Origin: Spirometra erinaceieuropaei
Lineage: Eukaryota; Platyhelminthes; Cestoda; Diphyllobothriidea; Diphyllobothriidae
Length of the DNA: 64,000 nt
Reading direction: 5' to 3'
NCBI GenBank assembly: GCA_902702965.1
Contig: CACRXP010000013.1
Coordinates: forward strand, 1,758,748-1,822,747
The position numbers and the translations under genes were made by a program. Below the pieces are notes generated by a model. It was not told where the DNA came from and searched no databases. It saw only the letters and a list, made by a program, of their open reading frames with translations. Positions 10,173 to 20,642 of the stretch are shown here, piece after piece (position 1 is the stretch's first letter; each line of letters starts with the position of its first letter).

Positions 10173-10716
10173 TTCTCTACTAACCCTATTTTACGCGCCA
10201 CCTCAGACCACCTCAATGTGCACCTACTCATTCACTTGCTCCTGCGGAGTAGGTTATATTTGTCGTACGAGTGGGCGCCTTTCCAAAAGAATACGAGAGC
10301 ACCTCCCCGCATGGCTGGCAAAAGATGGTACTAGGAGAATAGACAGCGCCATCCTTGCGCATGCAGTGGATTCAGGGCATCGCGTGGACCACGCTGAAGC
10401 ATCTCGTGTGATTTATAAGGTACCCTCGAGCTGCCTTAAGCTACTGGGCCAGCGCCTATTGGCAACAGCAGAAGCGGCCGTCATCAGGTTAGGAAAACGG
10501 ATCCTACGGGCCCAGAAGAACCTCGTTCATGCTCCGCGCTTACCGTGGTCAAAGGTTGACTGATCACATACAACTTTCTGCGTCCTTCCGCTCTTGCCTA
10601 GCCTGTATTTAAAACTAACTTTTATCGATTTTAAGTCACTGTACCCCGTCCCATATAACTGTACCGGCCTGAAGAGAAGTTATATAAAGCAACGTTCGCT
10701 CGCCACTTTGTCTTCT
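10173..10716 (+). mobile_element. PLE family 3 fragment inserted in a PLE-1 terminus
   Basis: This 544-bp insertion is bracketed by a perfect 13-bp repeat GAAGATGCGATCA (10160-10172 and 10717-10729). It carries the GIY-YIG-encoding 3' part of a PLE and is 5'-truncated. Removing the insertion restores sequence continuous with the PLE-1 terminus seen at 46690-46730. The right end is ...GCTCGCCACTTTGTCTTCT. Confidence 0.82.
10216..10563 (+). pseudogene. GIY-YIG endonuclease domain of a PLE (family 3), truncated
   Basis: The 115-residue frame begins CTYSFTCSCGVGYICRTS. YSF stands at the GIY position and GYIC at the YIG position (Y14-I15), with the final glycine replaced by cysteine. The C-terminal stretch LLATAEAAVIRLGKRIL recurs in a second fragment at 39030-39290. 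In PLEs this nuclease follows the RT and nicks the target. Here no RT precedes it, so this is a truncated copy. The start codon is arbitrary because the true protein is much longer. Confidence 0.8.
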
Positions 10717-10765
10717 GAAGATGCGATCACTGGAACAAGAAGTTTACTGGCCTGAAGATTACATC
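10717..10765 (-). mobile_element. PLE family 1 terminal fragment (right of the PLE-3 insertion)
   Basis: GAAGATGCGATCACTGGAAC then TTTACTGGCCTGAAG matches other PLE-1 termini (20108-20160 and 46701-46750) up to TGGCCTGA and then diverges, so the hairpin motif is missing. Confidence 0.72.
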
Positions 10766-11045
10766 TGTCTCATAGAACGTGGATCTTTTAATCTCCTTAA
10801 GCTAAGCCAGGGGTCGAAAATCGTTCCACGATGTCAAATTTCTTTGAAAATATTTTGTTGAAATCCGTGAAATGGAGTAAAACTCTCTAGCATTGCCATT
10901 TATCAGTTATATTCTCTAGAGATCTGTTGAAAGTGACGTTCTTCTGTCTTAGTTAACGTAATGTTAGCAGCGCCCAGCGAGTTGACCTGATTCAGTGCAA
11001 AGGAGCAGATGATTGACAGAAAAATGCTCGGAAAGATCTTATTTC

Positions 11046-11284
11046 ATAGCCGCACCTGCTAGGGGTTAGGATTAGGAGGTTAGTGTTAGGGATTAGAGTT
11101 AGGGTCAGGGGTAGGGGTTAGATTTAGGAGCCAGGTTTAGGGGTTAGGGGGTGGGGAATAGGAGTTAGGGGTTAGGGTTAGGAATTAGTGTTAAACCCCC
11201 TACTACCACCGGTCGCGTATGATAGGCGTATGATAGGCTTGTCTACCGCAGGTACGGCTGCGAAATAAGATCCGACCAAAAGCT
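11046..11284 (+). mobile_element. Family T element, copy T5 (right half)
   Basis: A long degenerate TTAGGG/TTAGGGGT tract (about 11055-11195) is followed by CTACCACCGGTCGCGTATGA and a decayed right terminus (GCAGGTACGGCTGCGAAATA, then GATCCGACC). The same order occurs in T2 and T3. The left terminus is absent. Confidence 0.6.
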
Positions 11285-12198
11285 CTGATATACGGTACTA
11301 ATTGAAGATGGGGCAGTTCTTCTGAGAAGATAAAAGTAGCGACCATATACGGTTGGCTTGCATAAATGACTAGTTACATGCCTTGATTCCCGATCCTAAC
11401 TTTGGGGATGGATGCCTTAGCCATTTAGCTACTATCACTTTACATTTAACAGGAGAGCCAATGCTGTGCTGGCGGTCAAATACACAGAGACAGGGAAAAA
11501 CCAGGATGGATCACTCATACGCCTCGACGATTAACCAACCATTATGTCAGAAAGTCGGCTCACTACCTTTTCTTTTGGGTCTTTGCGCTGTTAAGGTGCG
11601 GGGCTACATTCTAATTAGAAAGCTTTTCGTTTGCATTAGAGGCCAATCCTTTGTAATTAACTTCTCCGTAAATGTCGCGTTTGATACGCAGTGGAAAATC
11701 TATAACTGCAAGAATTTAATACAAGTTACAGACCAGGCTATTGAAAGTTTATCCATACGGTCCTGTCCACTAAACTCTCCATCTTCTTGATGTTTGTGTG
11801 CGAAACTAATGCAAGACGTTCTCGAGATTCCCAAGTGGATTATAGCTCGGCTTCAACACACCAGAAAGCGCTTGTTTCGGAGTTGATGCCCACACCGAGA
11901 CGAGTTCGAATTAGACTGAATTTTCACTTGGCACTGTCTGCAAGATGTAACCAAACTTGTAAGTAGGCAAATGCAGCGGTCTACATCTACTTCGCGGGTA
12001 ACTTTCGCCATGGATTGGCCCATATTTACACTAAAACTCATATAGTGTGGAGGCTTTCACCCAACAACTTCGGAAAAAAACAACTGAATGCAGTGTTTTA
12101 GACATGAAAAGCGATTATTATGAGCAAAGGACTGTCTAGTGGTTCAGTAAGAGTGTAAACAAAAGTCTCTAGCTCGAAACAACAAAACGGTCAACGTA
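11285..12198. other. Unassigned DNA with an unrecognised 135-codon frame
   Basis: The plus-strand frame 11383-11790 (135 codons) is among the longer frames not explained by a transposon. Its protein shows no motif, signal peptide or membrane segment I recognise, and no splice or regulatory context supports a gene. I cannot tell whether it is an exon, a decayed element or chance. Confidence 0.35.
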
Positions 12199-12840
12199 CA
12201 GTCAGTAAGCAATTTCACGAAATGTTATCCGAAATTCGCAGGATATTTCGGTTACATGAGGATGTCGGATTTTCAATGCCCCTCTTCTCAGTCGCCCGAA
12301 AAAACCCACTTGATAAAAATTAGATACTTAATTTCTTCCACTTGTTTTCGATGTCCTTATGAATTAGAGCGTATTTTATGGGAAAAATGGTCAAGAATGT
12401 TCTTTATTCTACTCACGTGATAGTAAATCACGTCTTTTTAAGGTTTAGTGCTCGAATAAAGGGTGCGTTTCGGTTTTGATGTTTGTCGTCATGACATTTT
12501 CTAAGATCTTGAAATGCCCATTCAAATAACATCGCATCTGTCCGTTCATCAGTACACCTTATTCTGCCTACATCATGCCCCACTGTGCGGCTGCTGGTTG
12601 GGTCCAAGAGAGATCCCTAGGGAACAACGGGACGAATGAGTTCCGTAACACGATCGATGGGTGCGGTTTTTGCGGGTGGCCGGAAAAAAAGTATTCAAAA
12701 ACCGCCACTGTGGCGTGAGTGAAATCTCTTGTGATTCAACTGAACGACAATTAATATCACAAACTACCTAGGCAATCATTCCTGGTCGAAAACACAGTTC
12801 AGAATTTAGGTTAACATTTCATGAGATTGGTCACTGACTC
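12199..12840. mobile_element. Family P element, copy P3, interrupted by a SINE fragment
   Basis: The left end CAGTCAGTAAGCAATTTCAC then GAAATGTTATCCGAAATTCG, and the right end ...TTAACATTTCATGAGATTGG, are inverted versions of one another and match the outer ends of P2 and P4. Mid-arm landmarks (TTTTCGATGTCCTTATGAAT) are kept in the left arm. The right arm is mostly lost, and a SINE S fragment sits at 12560-12668. Confidence 0.65.
12560..12668 (+). mobile_element. SINE S fragment (3' part) in P3
   Basis: ATTCTGCCTACATCATGCCC, GTGCGGCTGCTGGTTGGG and ACGAATGAGTTCCGTAACAC follow the order of the 3' part of the sense SINE. The tRNA head is absent. Confidence 0.7.
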
Positions 12841-13384
12841 TACCTCCTCATCTCCAACCTCCCCGTCCCCAATAATTCGTAAGTAGTCATAGAGGTCAAC
12901 CCAAAAGCCGTAAATAACGCCCGGATCCGTCTTTAATCCGTGGCCCACCCCGTTAAACTGGCTTCCAATATCATGCCTTCTAGAGTCAAGTCAACAGGTA
13001 ATGAGTGTACTCAATAGCAAAACACAGAAGTACACGTTTTGGTCAAATGAATACGACTGAATCGGCTAAGGAGTAAAGTTCGGCGGACCATTCTTGACAA
13101 AGAGAGTTGTCGTGTATTTCAGTCTAACAATCTGACTACTGTAGCGGCTAAGCGGTGATGGTGTACGCTCAGTACGCCACGACTTCAGGCCATATCCCAA
13201 GTTGTTAGAAGCAGGACGCCATTTGGTTAGGACACTTTATTCTGTACAGAATAGTGAGGGGGAGATTTGGCAATCGGACGAGGATGCGTCCGGCGCCGCG
13301 GAGGCGGCATCTGGGAGGGCGCCGAGCCCTGTGTCGCCGAAGGTCGCCGCTGCAAAAGTGTCGCCGCAGATTGTTTACCCTATT
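12841..13384. other. Unassigned DNA
   Basis: No gene recognised. The GC-rich stretch around 13270-13360 gives overlapping open frames in three phases, which is a composition effect. Confidence 0.35.
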
Positions 13385-13535
13385 GTTCTGGACTGTTCCG
13401 CCTGTCTTACCAATCAGCGATAGGAGTTGCGTTGATTGGCTCCGAGCCCTCGCGAAGGTAGTGACAAGCCTCGCGTGGTGCAGGCAGAGAATCGACTGAA
13501 TGCGTGGTGCAGACAGTGAACTTCAGGGAGACAAA
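13385..13535 (+). repeat. Dispersed repeat Y, copy 2
   Basis: GCGTTGATTGGCTCCGAGCC and the following CGCGAAGGTAGTGACAAGCC align with 540-600. As at 0.5 kb, a T element lies a few hundred bases away, so Y may be a neighbour captured or duplicated with T. Confidence 0.45.
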
Positions 13536-14019
13536 TCGAAGCCGGGCAGACGTGCGTGCCATAGCAGGCTGTCGGTAGGACGTAGGTGCAGACGCTAGCG
13601 AGAGGCGCGACGTAGCCATTATGGCTGTCCACTACACTACCCAGTCACTGGGTCACCGTTCCGTCATTAAAATGGGTTCAAGTATTACAGGATTAACACT
13701 TGTCTAGACTTGTGCGCCTGCATGACCCCGTTGTACATTGTTGTGATTGTGGGTAGGTCTCATCCCTTCAGCAGCCGTCAAACCCGCCAAACATCTGCCA
13801 AAAAGCTGAGGCAGATAAAGAAAAAAAACGGATCAACTTGTAGGTCGACTAGCCTGGCCAATCATGTAAAATTCCATTTGATACTTTTATTAAACGGTTT
13901 TGGTAAGATGTAGTTATTTAGACCTGCCTGATGGACACAATACTGTAGGGCTTGGGGTGAGGGTAAGATGTTAGGGTTAGGGTCGGGATAGGGCATATAT
14001 TTCTCAACCTCTCAAACTA

Positions 14020-14431
14020 TTTAATAGATATTTTGGCAGATTTTTGAATAATTCATATTGACCCAATTGTGGAAAACTCGGCGCTTCGACGGGATTCGAA
14101 GCCACGCAGTAAGGTCAGTATGAATTATTCCGAAATCTGCCAAAACATCTATGGATTACGTGAGCCTGGTGGTCATCTGGTGGATTCTAGGTGAATTACT
14201 TAGAAAATCCTGCTTGGTCAGTCAACTTTCTTAATCACATTTGGTAGATTCCAGACGTTGCAGTAGGTTGAGAGGTTAACTTGATCCAAATGTGACTAAA
14301 CTCGCGTCGTCTGGCGGGGCCTCGTAACTCAAGTGGTTAGAGCGTTAGCTGTACTAAAGCCTTCCTCTTACTGCGTGGGTTTGAATCCCGCCGTGGTGCC
14401 GAGTTTTTCACAGTCGGGTCAATATGAATCG
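14020..14431 (+). mobile_element. Family F element: tRNA-like sequence inside inverted repeats, copy F1
   Basis: Flanked by CTCAAACTA (14011-14019) and CTCAAGCTA (14432-14440), a 9-bp TSD with one difference, inside a T element. Ends carry ATTCATATTGACCC and its inverse GGGTCAATATGAAT. A second internal inverted pair (TTTTGGCAGATTT and AAATCTGCCAAAA, near 14025 and 14140) is present. A tRNA-like module lies at 14316-14402. The mix of tRNA promoter boxes and terminal inverted repeats is unusual. Confidence 0.72.
14316..14402 (+). repeat. tRNA-like module of F1 (Ser-type, not a functional tRNA)
   Basis: GGGGCCTCGTAACTCAAGTG includes an A-box-like region, and GGGTTTGAATCCC is the B box. Between them is a predicted anticodon stem-loop with loop GTACTAA (anticodon position ACT) and a variable region of about a dozen bases, as in serine-type tRNAs. 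The acceptor ends do not pair properly and two related copies sit in the same element type, so I call it SINE-like rather than a tRNA gene. Confidence 0.65.
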
Positions 14432-14865
14432 CTCAAGCTACAACCGCGCATTCCCAATAGCTTTTCCTTTGCATAACATTACTTGACCTCGTCGTCTGTG
14501 CGTTCGCCGGCCCCACCTGTTAAAAGCATATTACCACCGGTCGCGTATTACGAGTGGCTGGGGTTTGTTTACACCAGGCGGGGCTGGCTATATAATCACA
14601 TCTGACCAACGTTTCGAAAGTGGTGAACCGTCTATGCTCTCCGAAGAACCAGCATCAAAATAAGGTTGTTTCTGTAAGCTCTTTCTTTTTATCAAATTAT
14701 CACTCCCAATTCTCACCTTTGCAAACCCAAGTCATAAGGCTAATTTTGCCATAAAACGTCGCTACTAATGGAAATATTCAATGTGAACCTTTTACCAAAA
14801 GGTAGGCAGGAAGCGCTAGCATAGAAAACAAGTTTGCCCCTGGGTTTATTTAAGGCAAGTACACA

Positions 14866-14892
14866 TGAGAGAGAGAGAGAGAGAGAGAGAGG
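14866..14892 (+). repeat. (GA)n microsatellite
   Basis: About 13 uninterrupted GA units. Confidence 0.9.
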
Positions 14893-16805
14893 TGGAATTC
14901 GCTGTCAGTAGGACTGCTTCGTTTATTTTACTGTTACCTATCATTGTTCAACATGACCAGTGGCTTAAGAGATAGGAAAAACGCTTAAAAAGGAAAGCGG
15001 GAAGTATAGACGACGACACGCACTCGAAACTGGAAAACGCAGAGTTGGAAAGGAAAGCGTGGGAGGAAAAGGAGGGACGGCGTTAAAGTTGTGTGCGGAA
15101 GAAAAGTAAGTTCACGAAAAGAGTGGGACTTGCAGGCAAATGTCAACCCTGTGACATTGTCTACTCAGTCGGGTGATTCCCCTCTGCCTCCCCGCCCCCC
15201 GAGGGCAAGCTGCCAGGAAGCAACGCCCGAGCCCAAACGAAAACTCAAAATAATGGCATTGGGTGGAGAGGCTGGGCGCTAGCTAACACGTTTGTAGCAA
15301 ATGAGAGACTGCGGAACTGGGATTTTCCAGTTGAGCAACTATCTGAGTGCCTGCCTCTTCCGTATGCCTCTTATTTGCATGCAAAATCCATAGTTTCAGC
15401 CGACCTTCATAGACGGGGTGCTACTTCAGTGCAGGTGTGACATGTATCCAAGGTTGACAGAAATCGTTAATTACATGTTGACACGGAGAAGAAGGTTCAG
15501 ATAGGGTTGCAGGACCGATTAGAAAGCAACATAACCTCACGAGATTTCCTGCTGTGCAGCATGGTCGTTTTGCCGCGATACCTCTTCGGCTATAGGCCTA
15601 GGTGACACTTAAAATCATTTCAGCTTCGGTAGTATGTTTTTTATACCTCGAAGGATTTTTGATGGCTGTACAGACTCAATCGTCCATCCCGTGCCTTTTC
15701 ATTAAAGTCAATCTTTGCTTTATTTAAAATGAAATACTATTATTGTGTTGGGTTGTTAATGGAGGAAAGCATTAGGGTTCCTATTGATTTTTGCGAAAAA
15801 CTACAAAGTTTCATTTGGCCTTTGGATTTCCAAACTTAATGCCATGTGTCTTTCTTCTAGAACAAATTTTTACATTCTTCTGCGCCTGGATAAAAAGGCC
15901 TCTAATTATCTGTAACACAGTGCACTGCGATTAGGTCACACTGCATGCTTCTTTTAAACAGCGCCAAAAGACCAGAAAGCAGCGAATTAAAATTTCAAAA
16001 TTTATCACATATAAAATCACTAAGATTACACGAATAATCGCTTCTTCCAATTAAATACACTAGAAATGGCGGACGTACTGGTATAAGAAGTAGCAAAATG
16101 AGACTTTTTGCATATGTTTTGGGAAAAAGTGTCAAAGTTAAACAGATAGGAGAACTCGGTGGAGAGAATAAACGTCACACAAGCAGTGGCGTTTCCAGCC
16201 AGAAATAGGCAGGACGTACTGGAAGGCCGAACATTCAAAACCCGCCCCGCCACGCTACCGTGAACTCACGGACTTGGAATACACACACCTCATGAGGGTC
16301 CGTATTGCGATCTCATCCTAGTAACTCTTCTCCTTGAATGTACATCGAGAAATGTCAGTCACTGTGCTCTGAATCTCAGCACATACTACAATCAGCTTGC
16401 CTCACATAAGTTTGACTAGCAAGTGGGCTCATTCCTCGAAGTACACTGGCCGCTTTCACACCTTAAGCCTACCCTGATTCGTTATCAACTGCCTGACCTA
16501 ATTTAAGGCGCAAGTTATTCCCCAGGGTATTGTTTATGTCAAGAAATTCTAGGCAGCATTTAAAGGCTAATCATGAATATTTTATACCTCCAGTTACTGT
16601 ACTTTTATTCTGGGCAAAAGGATGGACAGCTTAAGAGGATTAGTCTGCCGTAAAAAACGCACTATCACGAGTTAACTCGCCCTGAATTTGTCGAAACTTT
16701 CATGGCAAAACAGAGTAGTCGGCGCAGAAAAAATGTGGTCGAACACAGAAATATTGACCCCTGTACCGCGGGGGACCTCCAGGAGGCGCCTATTTCTGTG
16801 TCCCA

Positions 16806-16892
16806 ATTTAAACTCTAGCTTGAACCCTAATACTAACCCTCATGAATCTAACCCTAATTTTAACCCTCCTAACTCTGATTCTAACAGAATCA
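16806..16892 (-). repeat. Degenerate telomere-like tract (CCCTAA strand)
   Basis: Repeated AACCCTAA/TAACCCT words with errors. No T-family terminus is visible beside it. Confidence 0.6.
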
Positions 16893-16994
16893 GAAGCCAC
16901 GATGAAGGTTAGTTTTACTCTATTTATTTTACTGCACGTGATATAATATGGGCAATGCATGTGTTGTCCTCCTCTACGGTGAATAAATCGGTGG

Positions 16995-17042
16995 AACCCG
17001 TGTCTGGGCTTTTGGCTAGTACTTGTGCTGTTATTACGGTAA
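16995..17042 (+). repeat. Fragment of inverted-repeat element V
   Basis: GGGCTTTTGGCTAGTACTTG and GTGCTGTTATTACGGT match the right arm of V at about 27088-27125. Confidence 0.6.
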
Positions 17043-17069
17043 GTCATGCAACATATGTATGTATATATA

Positions 17070-17380
17070 ATGGTAGGGGCGCTTACCGATCGTTCTTACG
17101 GAACTCACTCGTTCCGTTGTGCCTTACGGGCTCTCTCTCGTGACCAAACAGCTGCCACACAGCGGCGCATGATATAAGCAGAATGGCATTACAGACAAAT
17201 ACAAGGGGAGAGACTAGAATGGCCATTTCTGGCTTATTAACCGTCGTCAGTCAGTCATACCCAACCCCGAAGTGTGGAACACCCGAGGCTCGAACTCGCG
17301 ATCTGTTCGTTAGAAGTCCACGCATCTAACCACTGGGCCACGAGCCCGTTGCCCTGTCGGTTTTTAATCGGGAATATACA
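17070..17380 (-). mobile_element. tRNA-derived SINE (family S), most complete copy
   Basis: On the minus strand the tRNA-like head reads GGGCTCGTGGCCCAGTGGTT (A box), GGACTTCTAACGAACAG (anticodon stem-loop with TCT) and GCGAGTTCGAGCCTCGG (B box). The family body and the outer end CGGTAAGCGCCCCTACCA (at 17070) follow. A leader ending ...TGTATATTCCCGATTAAAAA lies at about 17355-17380. Resemblance to tRNA-Arg(TCT) is inferred from the GGACTTCTAA anticodon arm. Transcription would be by RNA polymerase III and mobilisation in trans by a LINE, but the partner is unknown. Confidence 0.82.
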
Positions 17381-17478
17381 ATGGTAGGGGGCGCTCACCG
17401 ATCGTTCATACGGAACTCACTCGTTCCGTTCTATTCCAGTCTCCCTTGTCTTTGTCGGTAATGCCATTCTGCCCATAC
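17381..17478. mobile_element. SINE S fragments in opposite orientations, abutting the full copy
   Basis: ATGGTAGGGGGCGCTCACCG (antisense outer end) is followed at about 17432 by CTATTCCAGTCTCCCTTGTC (sense body). The piece begins exactly where the full copy ends, so the array is tandem and then inverted. Confidence 0.72.
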
Positions 17479-18411
17479 ATATACTACTGGCCGCCGGTTG
17501 AGAGTTTATGAATATTACTCAGTTATCTCCCTGAAACTGACGGCTTCCGGCTCACATATCCATACGAACTTCCATACCGAGCCTAGTAGTCTTTATTCCA
17601 GATGATTTACTCGAGGTTAGCTCATTAATTTCTGAAGAGGCTGAAAAGCTAAAATATACCTTTAAGTATTCCAATGTGTCGTTTTTCACATCTGTTTGTG
17701 TAATTCATTTTTATCATATGACACTTACTGAAACGCAACCTCCTGATAGCATTTGACTGTTTCTTCAAACCGAGATGACGAAAACAACGAGGAGAGTAAG
17801 TTTGGTGATCGCTAACAGCCGTTGTAAAGGAATATCCGTCCACCAAACCGAGTGTAAAAGAAAATTATCGAATTAGGCTCTAGTAGGAAGTCCACCTGAG
17901 CCTTCAAAATAGAATTTACCGACAATGCACGATCCGATATCCGTTTTTCGCTTCCGCGCGGACTGAAGATATAAAAATTACATTAGCTCATAATGAACTT
18001 ATGTGAGAGGCCTCTCAGGGACAATATGGCTCCAGGCGGGATACAAACATGTCTATTGAAGAAGCATAAAAATCGAACAGGTAGAAGTATGGGACGCAGA
18101 AACGCAAAAAAAACATATTTTGCGAAAGAGGTGTGAAGTCCAGCCAGGAAGCAAATTGCATTTCGCCAAGTAGTGTGGAAGGAAGTTCAGTAGTTGAGAC
18201 TGCATACAATAGTTAAAAAGGGTGACTTTGCTTATTTGCCGTTCGCCTGTGAAAACTTTGCAAAAAAGAACAGCAGCATGAGTGATAATTGAGTCCGCTG
18301 AAGAACGTTTGAGGTGTCAGTTAATAAAGGTAGACTGGTTGTTAAAAAATATGAAAATTCATAATGATGTAACATAAAAGAAAGACCGAATTCACTTAAT
18401 TACGCATTTAG
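17479..18411. other. Unassigned DNA
   Basis: No gene or repeat recognised. Confidence 0.35.
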
Positions 18412-18422
18412 TGATGACAGAA

Positions 18423-18757
18423 ATTCATATTGACCCAACTGTGAAAAACTCGGCGCCTTGGTAGGATTCGAACCCGCGCAGTAAGGGGAAGGTTTTAGTA
18501 TAGCCAACGCTCTAACCACTTGAGCTACGAAGCCCCGCCGGACGACGCGAGTTTAATCACATTTGGGTCAAATTATCCGCCCAACTTACTGCAACGTCTG
18601 GAATCCACCAAATCTGATACAGTACATTGACTGCCCAAGCAGGATTTCCTAAGTAATTCACCTAGAATCCACCAGATGACTATCAGGCACACGTAATTCA
18701 TAGATGTTTTTCACAGGTGGATCAATATGAATTACTCAAAATCTGCCAAAACATCTA
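18423..18757 (-). mobile_element. Family F element, copy F2
   Basis: The left end AATTCATATTGACCCAACTG then TGAAAAACTC, and the right end (reverse complement ATTCATATTGATCCACCTGT then GAAAAACATC), are inverted repeats of about 28 bp. The right side extends through AAATCTGCCAAAACATCTA. Imperfect 11-bp flank repeats (TGATGACAGAA at 18412-18422, TGATGGAAGAA at 18758-18768) suggest a TSD. The tRNA-like module is at 18452-18537 on the minus strand. The middle (18540-18710) matches F1 14160-14310 in inverted order. Confidence 0.74.
18452..18537 (-). repeat. tRNA-like module of F2
   Basis: The minus strand has the A-box region AGCTCAAGTGGTTAGAGCG, an anticodon-loop region with TATACTAA, and a B box GGGTTCGAATCC. 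It is the same module as in F1 and F3. Confidence 0.68.
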
Positions 18758-18768
18758 TGATGGAAGAA

Positions 18769-20107
18769 AATCGGAAAACACGTCAGAGAACGCAAAATCA
18801 TTCGAAGCCTAACCAAGTATGTGGAAAAAATATGAGATTTCATGGAACTCTTTACGACTGGACCGCGTCTGTAGTGGGGGACATGATAGGCCTGTCGTGA
18901 TAGATCGAACATATCAATTTAGGTATGAAATAGACCTACTGTTTTTATGCGAGGAAGATGTACTCAACGAGAGCCTTATAAGTGTTTGCGTACCTGCGTT
19001 GTTTTATGCTATTTGAATATTTCACTATAATAGCCTTCTCTTTTATCAGAAGAGCGCTGATAAGAGTAGATATTTTAAACCGTGAATGTGTTTTCTGTTC
19101 GTAGAGTATTTGGCTTGAGGAGACTGAGATCTGGTGAAAGTTCGGGGGCTAGTGGCTTAGTGGTAGAGCATGTGGTGTGAATTCTAGAAAAGGACAGCTA
19201 GCGAGTTCAAGGTCGTCTCCGATTATTCACACTCTGTGGCTGTTTTGCTCCAAGAAACCTTCCAAAACTTTTGTGGTAACGAGAGAACCTATCGAATACA
19301 CGCAAACCGGTGGACCGTGGCGAAAATAGGGAACGCGTTTAATTTGCTGTTCAAAGTGGATTCCGCCATTTTCCATTTTAACGGTGATTAGGGGTTGTCA
19401 TCAGGTTCTCATGATGGACCGTAATAATTGCGCACTTATCATCACTCCGTACGTTTATTATTTGTTTGACCAAATAATTGATGCCTGGTTTGCTTTAGAA
19501 AAATGTTTCCCCTTCAGCATTTACTGCTTCAATGAGAGCCATCCTTCGTCTCCACTCCCATGCCTTTGGTTTAAATTAGTTTTCCCCTAACACGCATGGT
19601 TCAGCCCGGTTCAGACTGGGTAACTAAGCAGCCCAGTGTATGCTTAAACAACCCTTCTCGCCCAAGGAAAAAAGAAATTAACCATTCAACGTGAAAAATG
19701 AAGGGATTTTTTCTGCCTCATCCCACGCATGATGTAGTCGTGCAATTATGTTTGATCGTTTTTCAGAAATACATCCCTTTTGCTTCTAAGTGGCATCGTT
19801 TAACGCAAAGGAGTGCGTAAACGCGGGTGTCTTTCACTGTGACATTCCGTCGGCAATACATAGCATTCATAATTTTGGGCAAAAGCTCAAAGGTTGTTAA
19901 GGTTCATCAGTTTGCAAAAGAACCATTCTTCCATCCTGAGGAAGGCTATTCGTTATCTTAGCGTAGGAAGAGTGTTCAGCGATTAGATTACGGCAGGTGC
20001 ATGACTTGCTGGGCCTTGTAACTCAGTGTAGAGCCCTCGCAGGTGGTCGCATGACGATCGGTGGTATGGGCAGGGGATGAGTAACGGTAAAGACAGGGAA
20101 GACTCGG
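18769..20107. other. Unassigned DNA with one isolated tRNA-like sequence
   Basis: Apart from a tRNA-like stretch at 19146-19220, nothing is recognised. Small frames at 18819-19016 and 19384-19590 show no known motif. Confidence 0.4.
19146..19220 (+). pseudogene. tRNA-like sequence (possible SINE head or tRNA pseudogene)
   Basis: GGGCTAGTGGCTTAGTGGTA contains a strong A-box match and AGCGAGTTCAAGGTCG a B-box-like match about 40 bases later. T-stem pairing is imperfect and no clean acceptor stem is visible, so it is not a functional tRNA. It is unlike the S and F modules and may mark a third SINE family. Confidence 0.5.
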
Positions 20108-20206
20108 ATCAGAAGACGAAGATGCGATCACTGGAACAAGAAATTTATTGGCCTGACGTTTTGGATTCTCACTCGAATCCATCGTCAGAGACATTCGCAG
20201 ATAAAG
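20108..20206 (-). mobile_element. Solo PLE family 1 terminus with the CUGANGA hairpin
   Basis: On the minus strand: CTGACGA (20182-20188), a stem GGATTC/GAATCC, CCAAAACGTCAGGCC and the AATAAA block, ending near GTGATCGCATCTTCGTC. There is no coding sequence beside it, so it is a solo end. In the GAAA box the first G is changed to A, which would weaken a hammerhead-type core. Confidence 0.78.
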
Positions 20207-20221
20207 GTGACTAGCAGACTA

Positions 20222-20300
20222 GGATTGTCGTTTCTGGATTTTTAACCGTCCTCAGCCAGCCATACTCAAACCCGAGTCAACAAGGACCAGACATTCGAAT
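20222..20300 (-). mobile_element. Decayed SINE S remnant
   Basis: GTTTCTGGATTTTTAACCGT and CAGCCAGCCATACTCAAACC follow the antisense SINE body order. The remainder is lost. Confidence 0.5.
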
Positions 20301-20344
20301 CCACATTCCTTAGTAATTGAGCTTCAAGCAGTCGGGCGCTCTTC

Positions 20345-20612
20345 TATTGAGACACTGATTTTCAGATCGACCTTGCAATATTCCTGAGTACTTCATGATT
20401 TTATGTTTTACCCTGATCGCGATTAAGACAGATTCTGTATCATGTCTTTGCTAAAAACTCTAAAATAAGATACTTATTGAAGGCATTTACTGAAAAAGCG
20501 AGTGTTTGAGAGTGCCTTTTCATGTAGAAGGTCGTTTGGGTCATATTTGAAGACTCACTCAAGCATTAAACTTCAACGTCGAATAAAATGGCCGTTTAAA
20601 ACGAAAGTCAAC
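20345..20612 (+). repeat. Direct duplication, left copy
   Basis: About 265 bases match 21234-21497, including AAGATACTTATTGAAGG, AAAAAGCGAGTGTTTGAGAG and CATGTAGAAGGTCGTTTGGG. The copies bracket the inverted SINE pair. There are no TG...CA ends, primer-binding site or polypurine tract, so I do not call LTRs. Confidence 0.8.
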
Positions 20613-20642
20613 GGCCGTTAGGTTTACAACTAGGGTTAGAGG

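Larger units (their letters stand above)
13899..14612 (+). mobile_element. Family T element, copy T2, carrying an F element
   Basis: The left terminus GGTAAGATGTAGTTATTTAG and the right terminus (reverse complement GGTCAGATGTGATTATATAG) are imperfect 30-bp inverted repeats. Inside are a short TTAGGG-like patch (13945-13990) and the T-specific segment, split by a family F insertion (14020-14431) with a 9-bp TSD. After the F element the T sequence resumes at CAACCGCGCATTCCCAATAG. There are no coding frames. Confidence 0.75.
14613..16994. other. Unassigned DNA with a GA microsatellite and telomere-like patch
   Basis: Contains (GA)n at about 14866-14892 and a CCCTAA-type degenerate patch at 16806-16892. 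No gene is recognised; small frames at 15091-15282, 16026-16253 and 16688-16912 have no motif I know. Confidence 0.4.

Noticed and set aside
14316..14402. Functional tRNA-Ser gene
   Set aside because: Acceptor ends do not pair, related copies sit in the same repetitive element at 18.45 and 32.3 kb, and it lies within inverted repeats.
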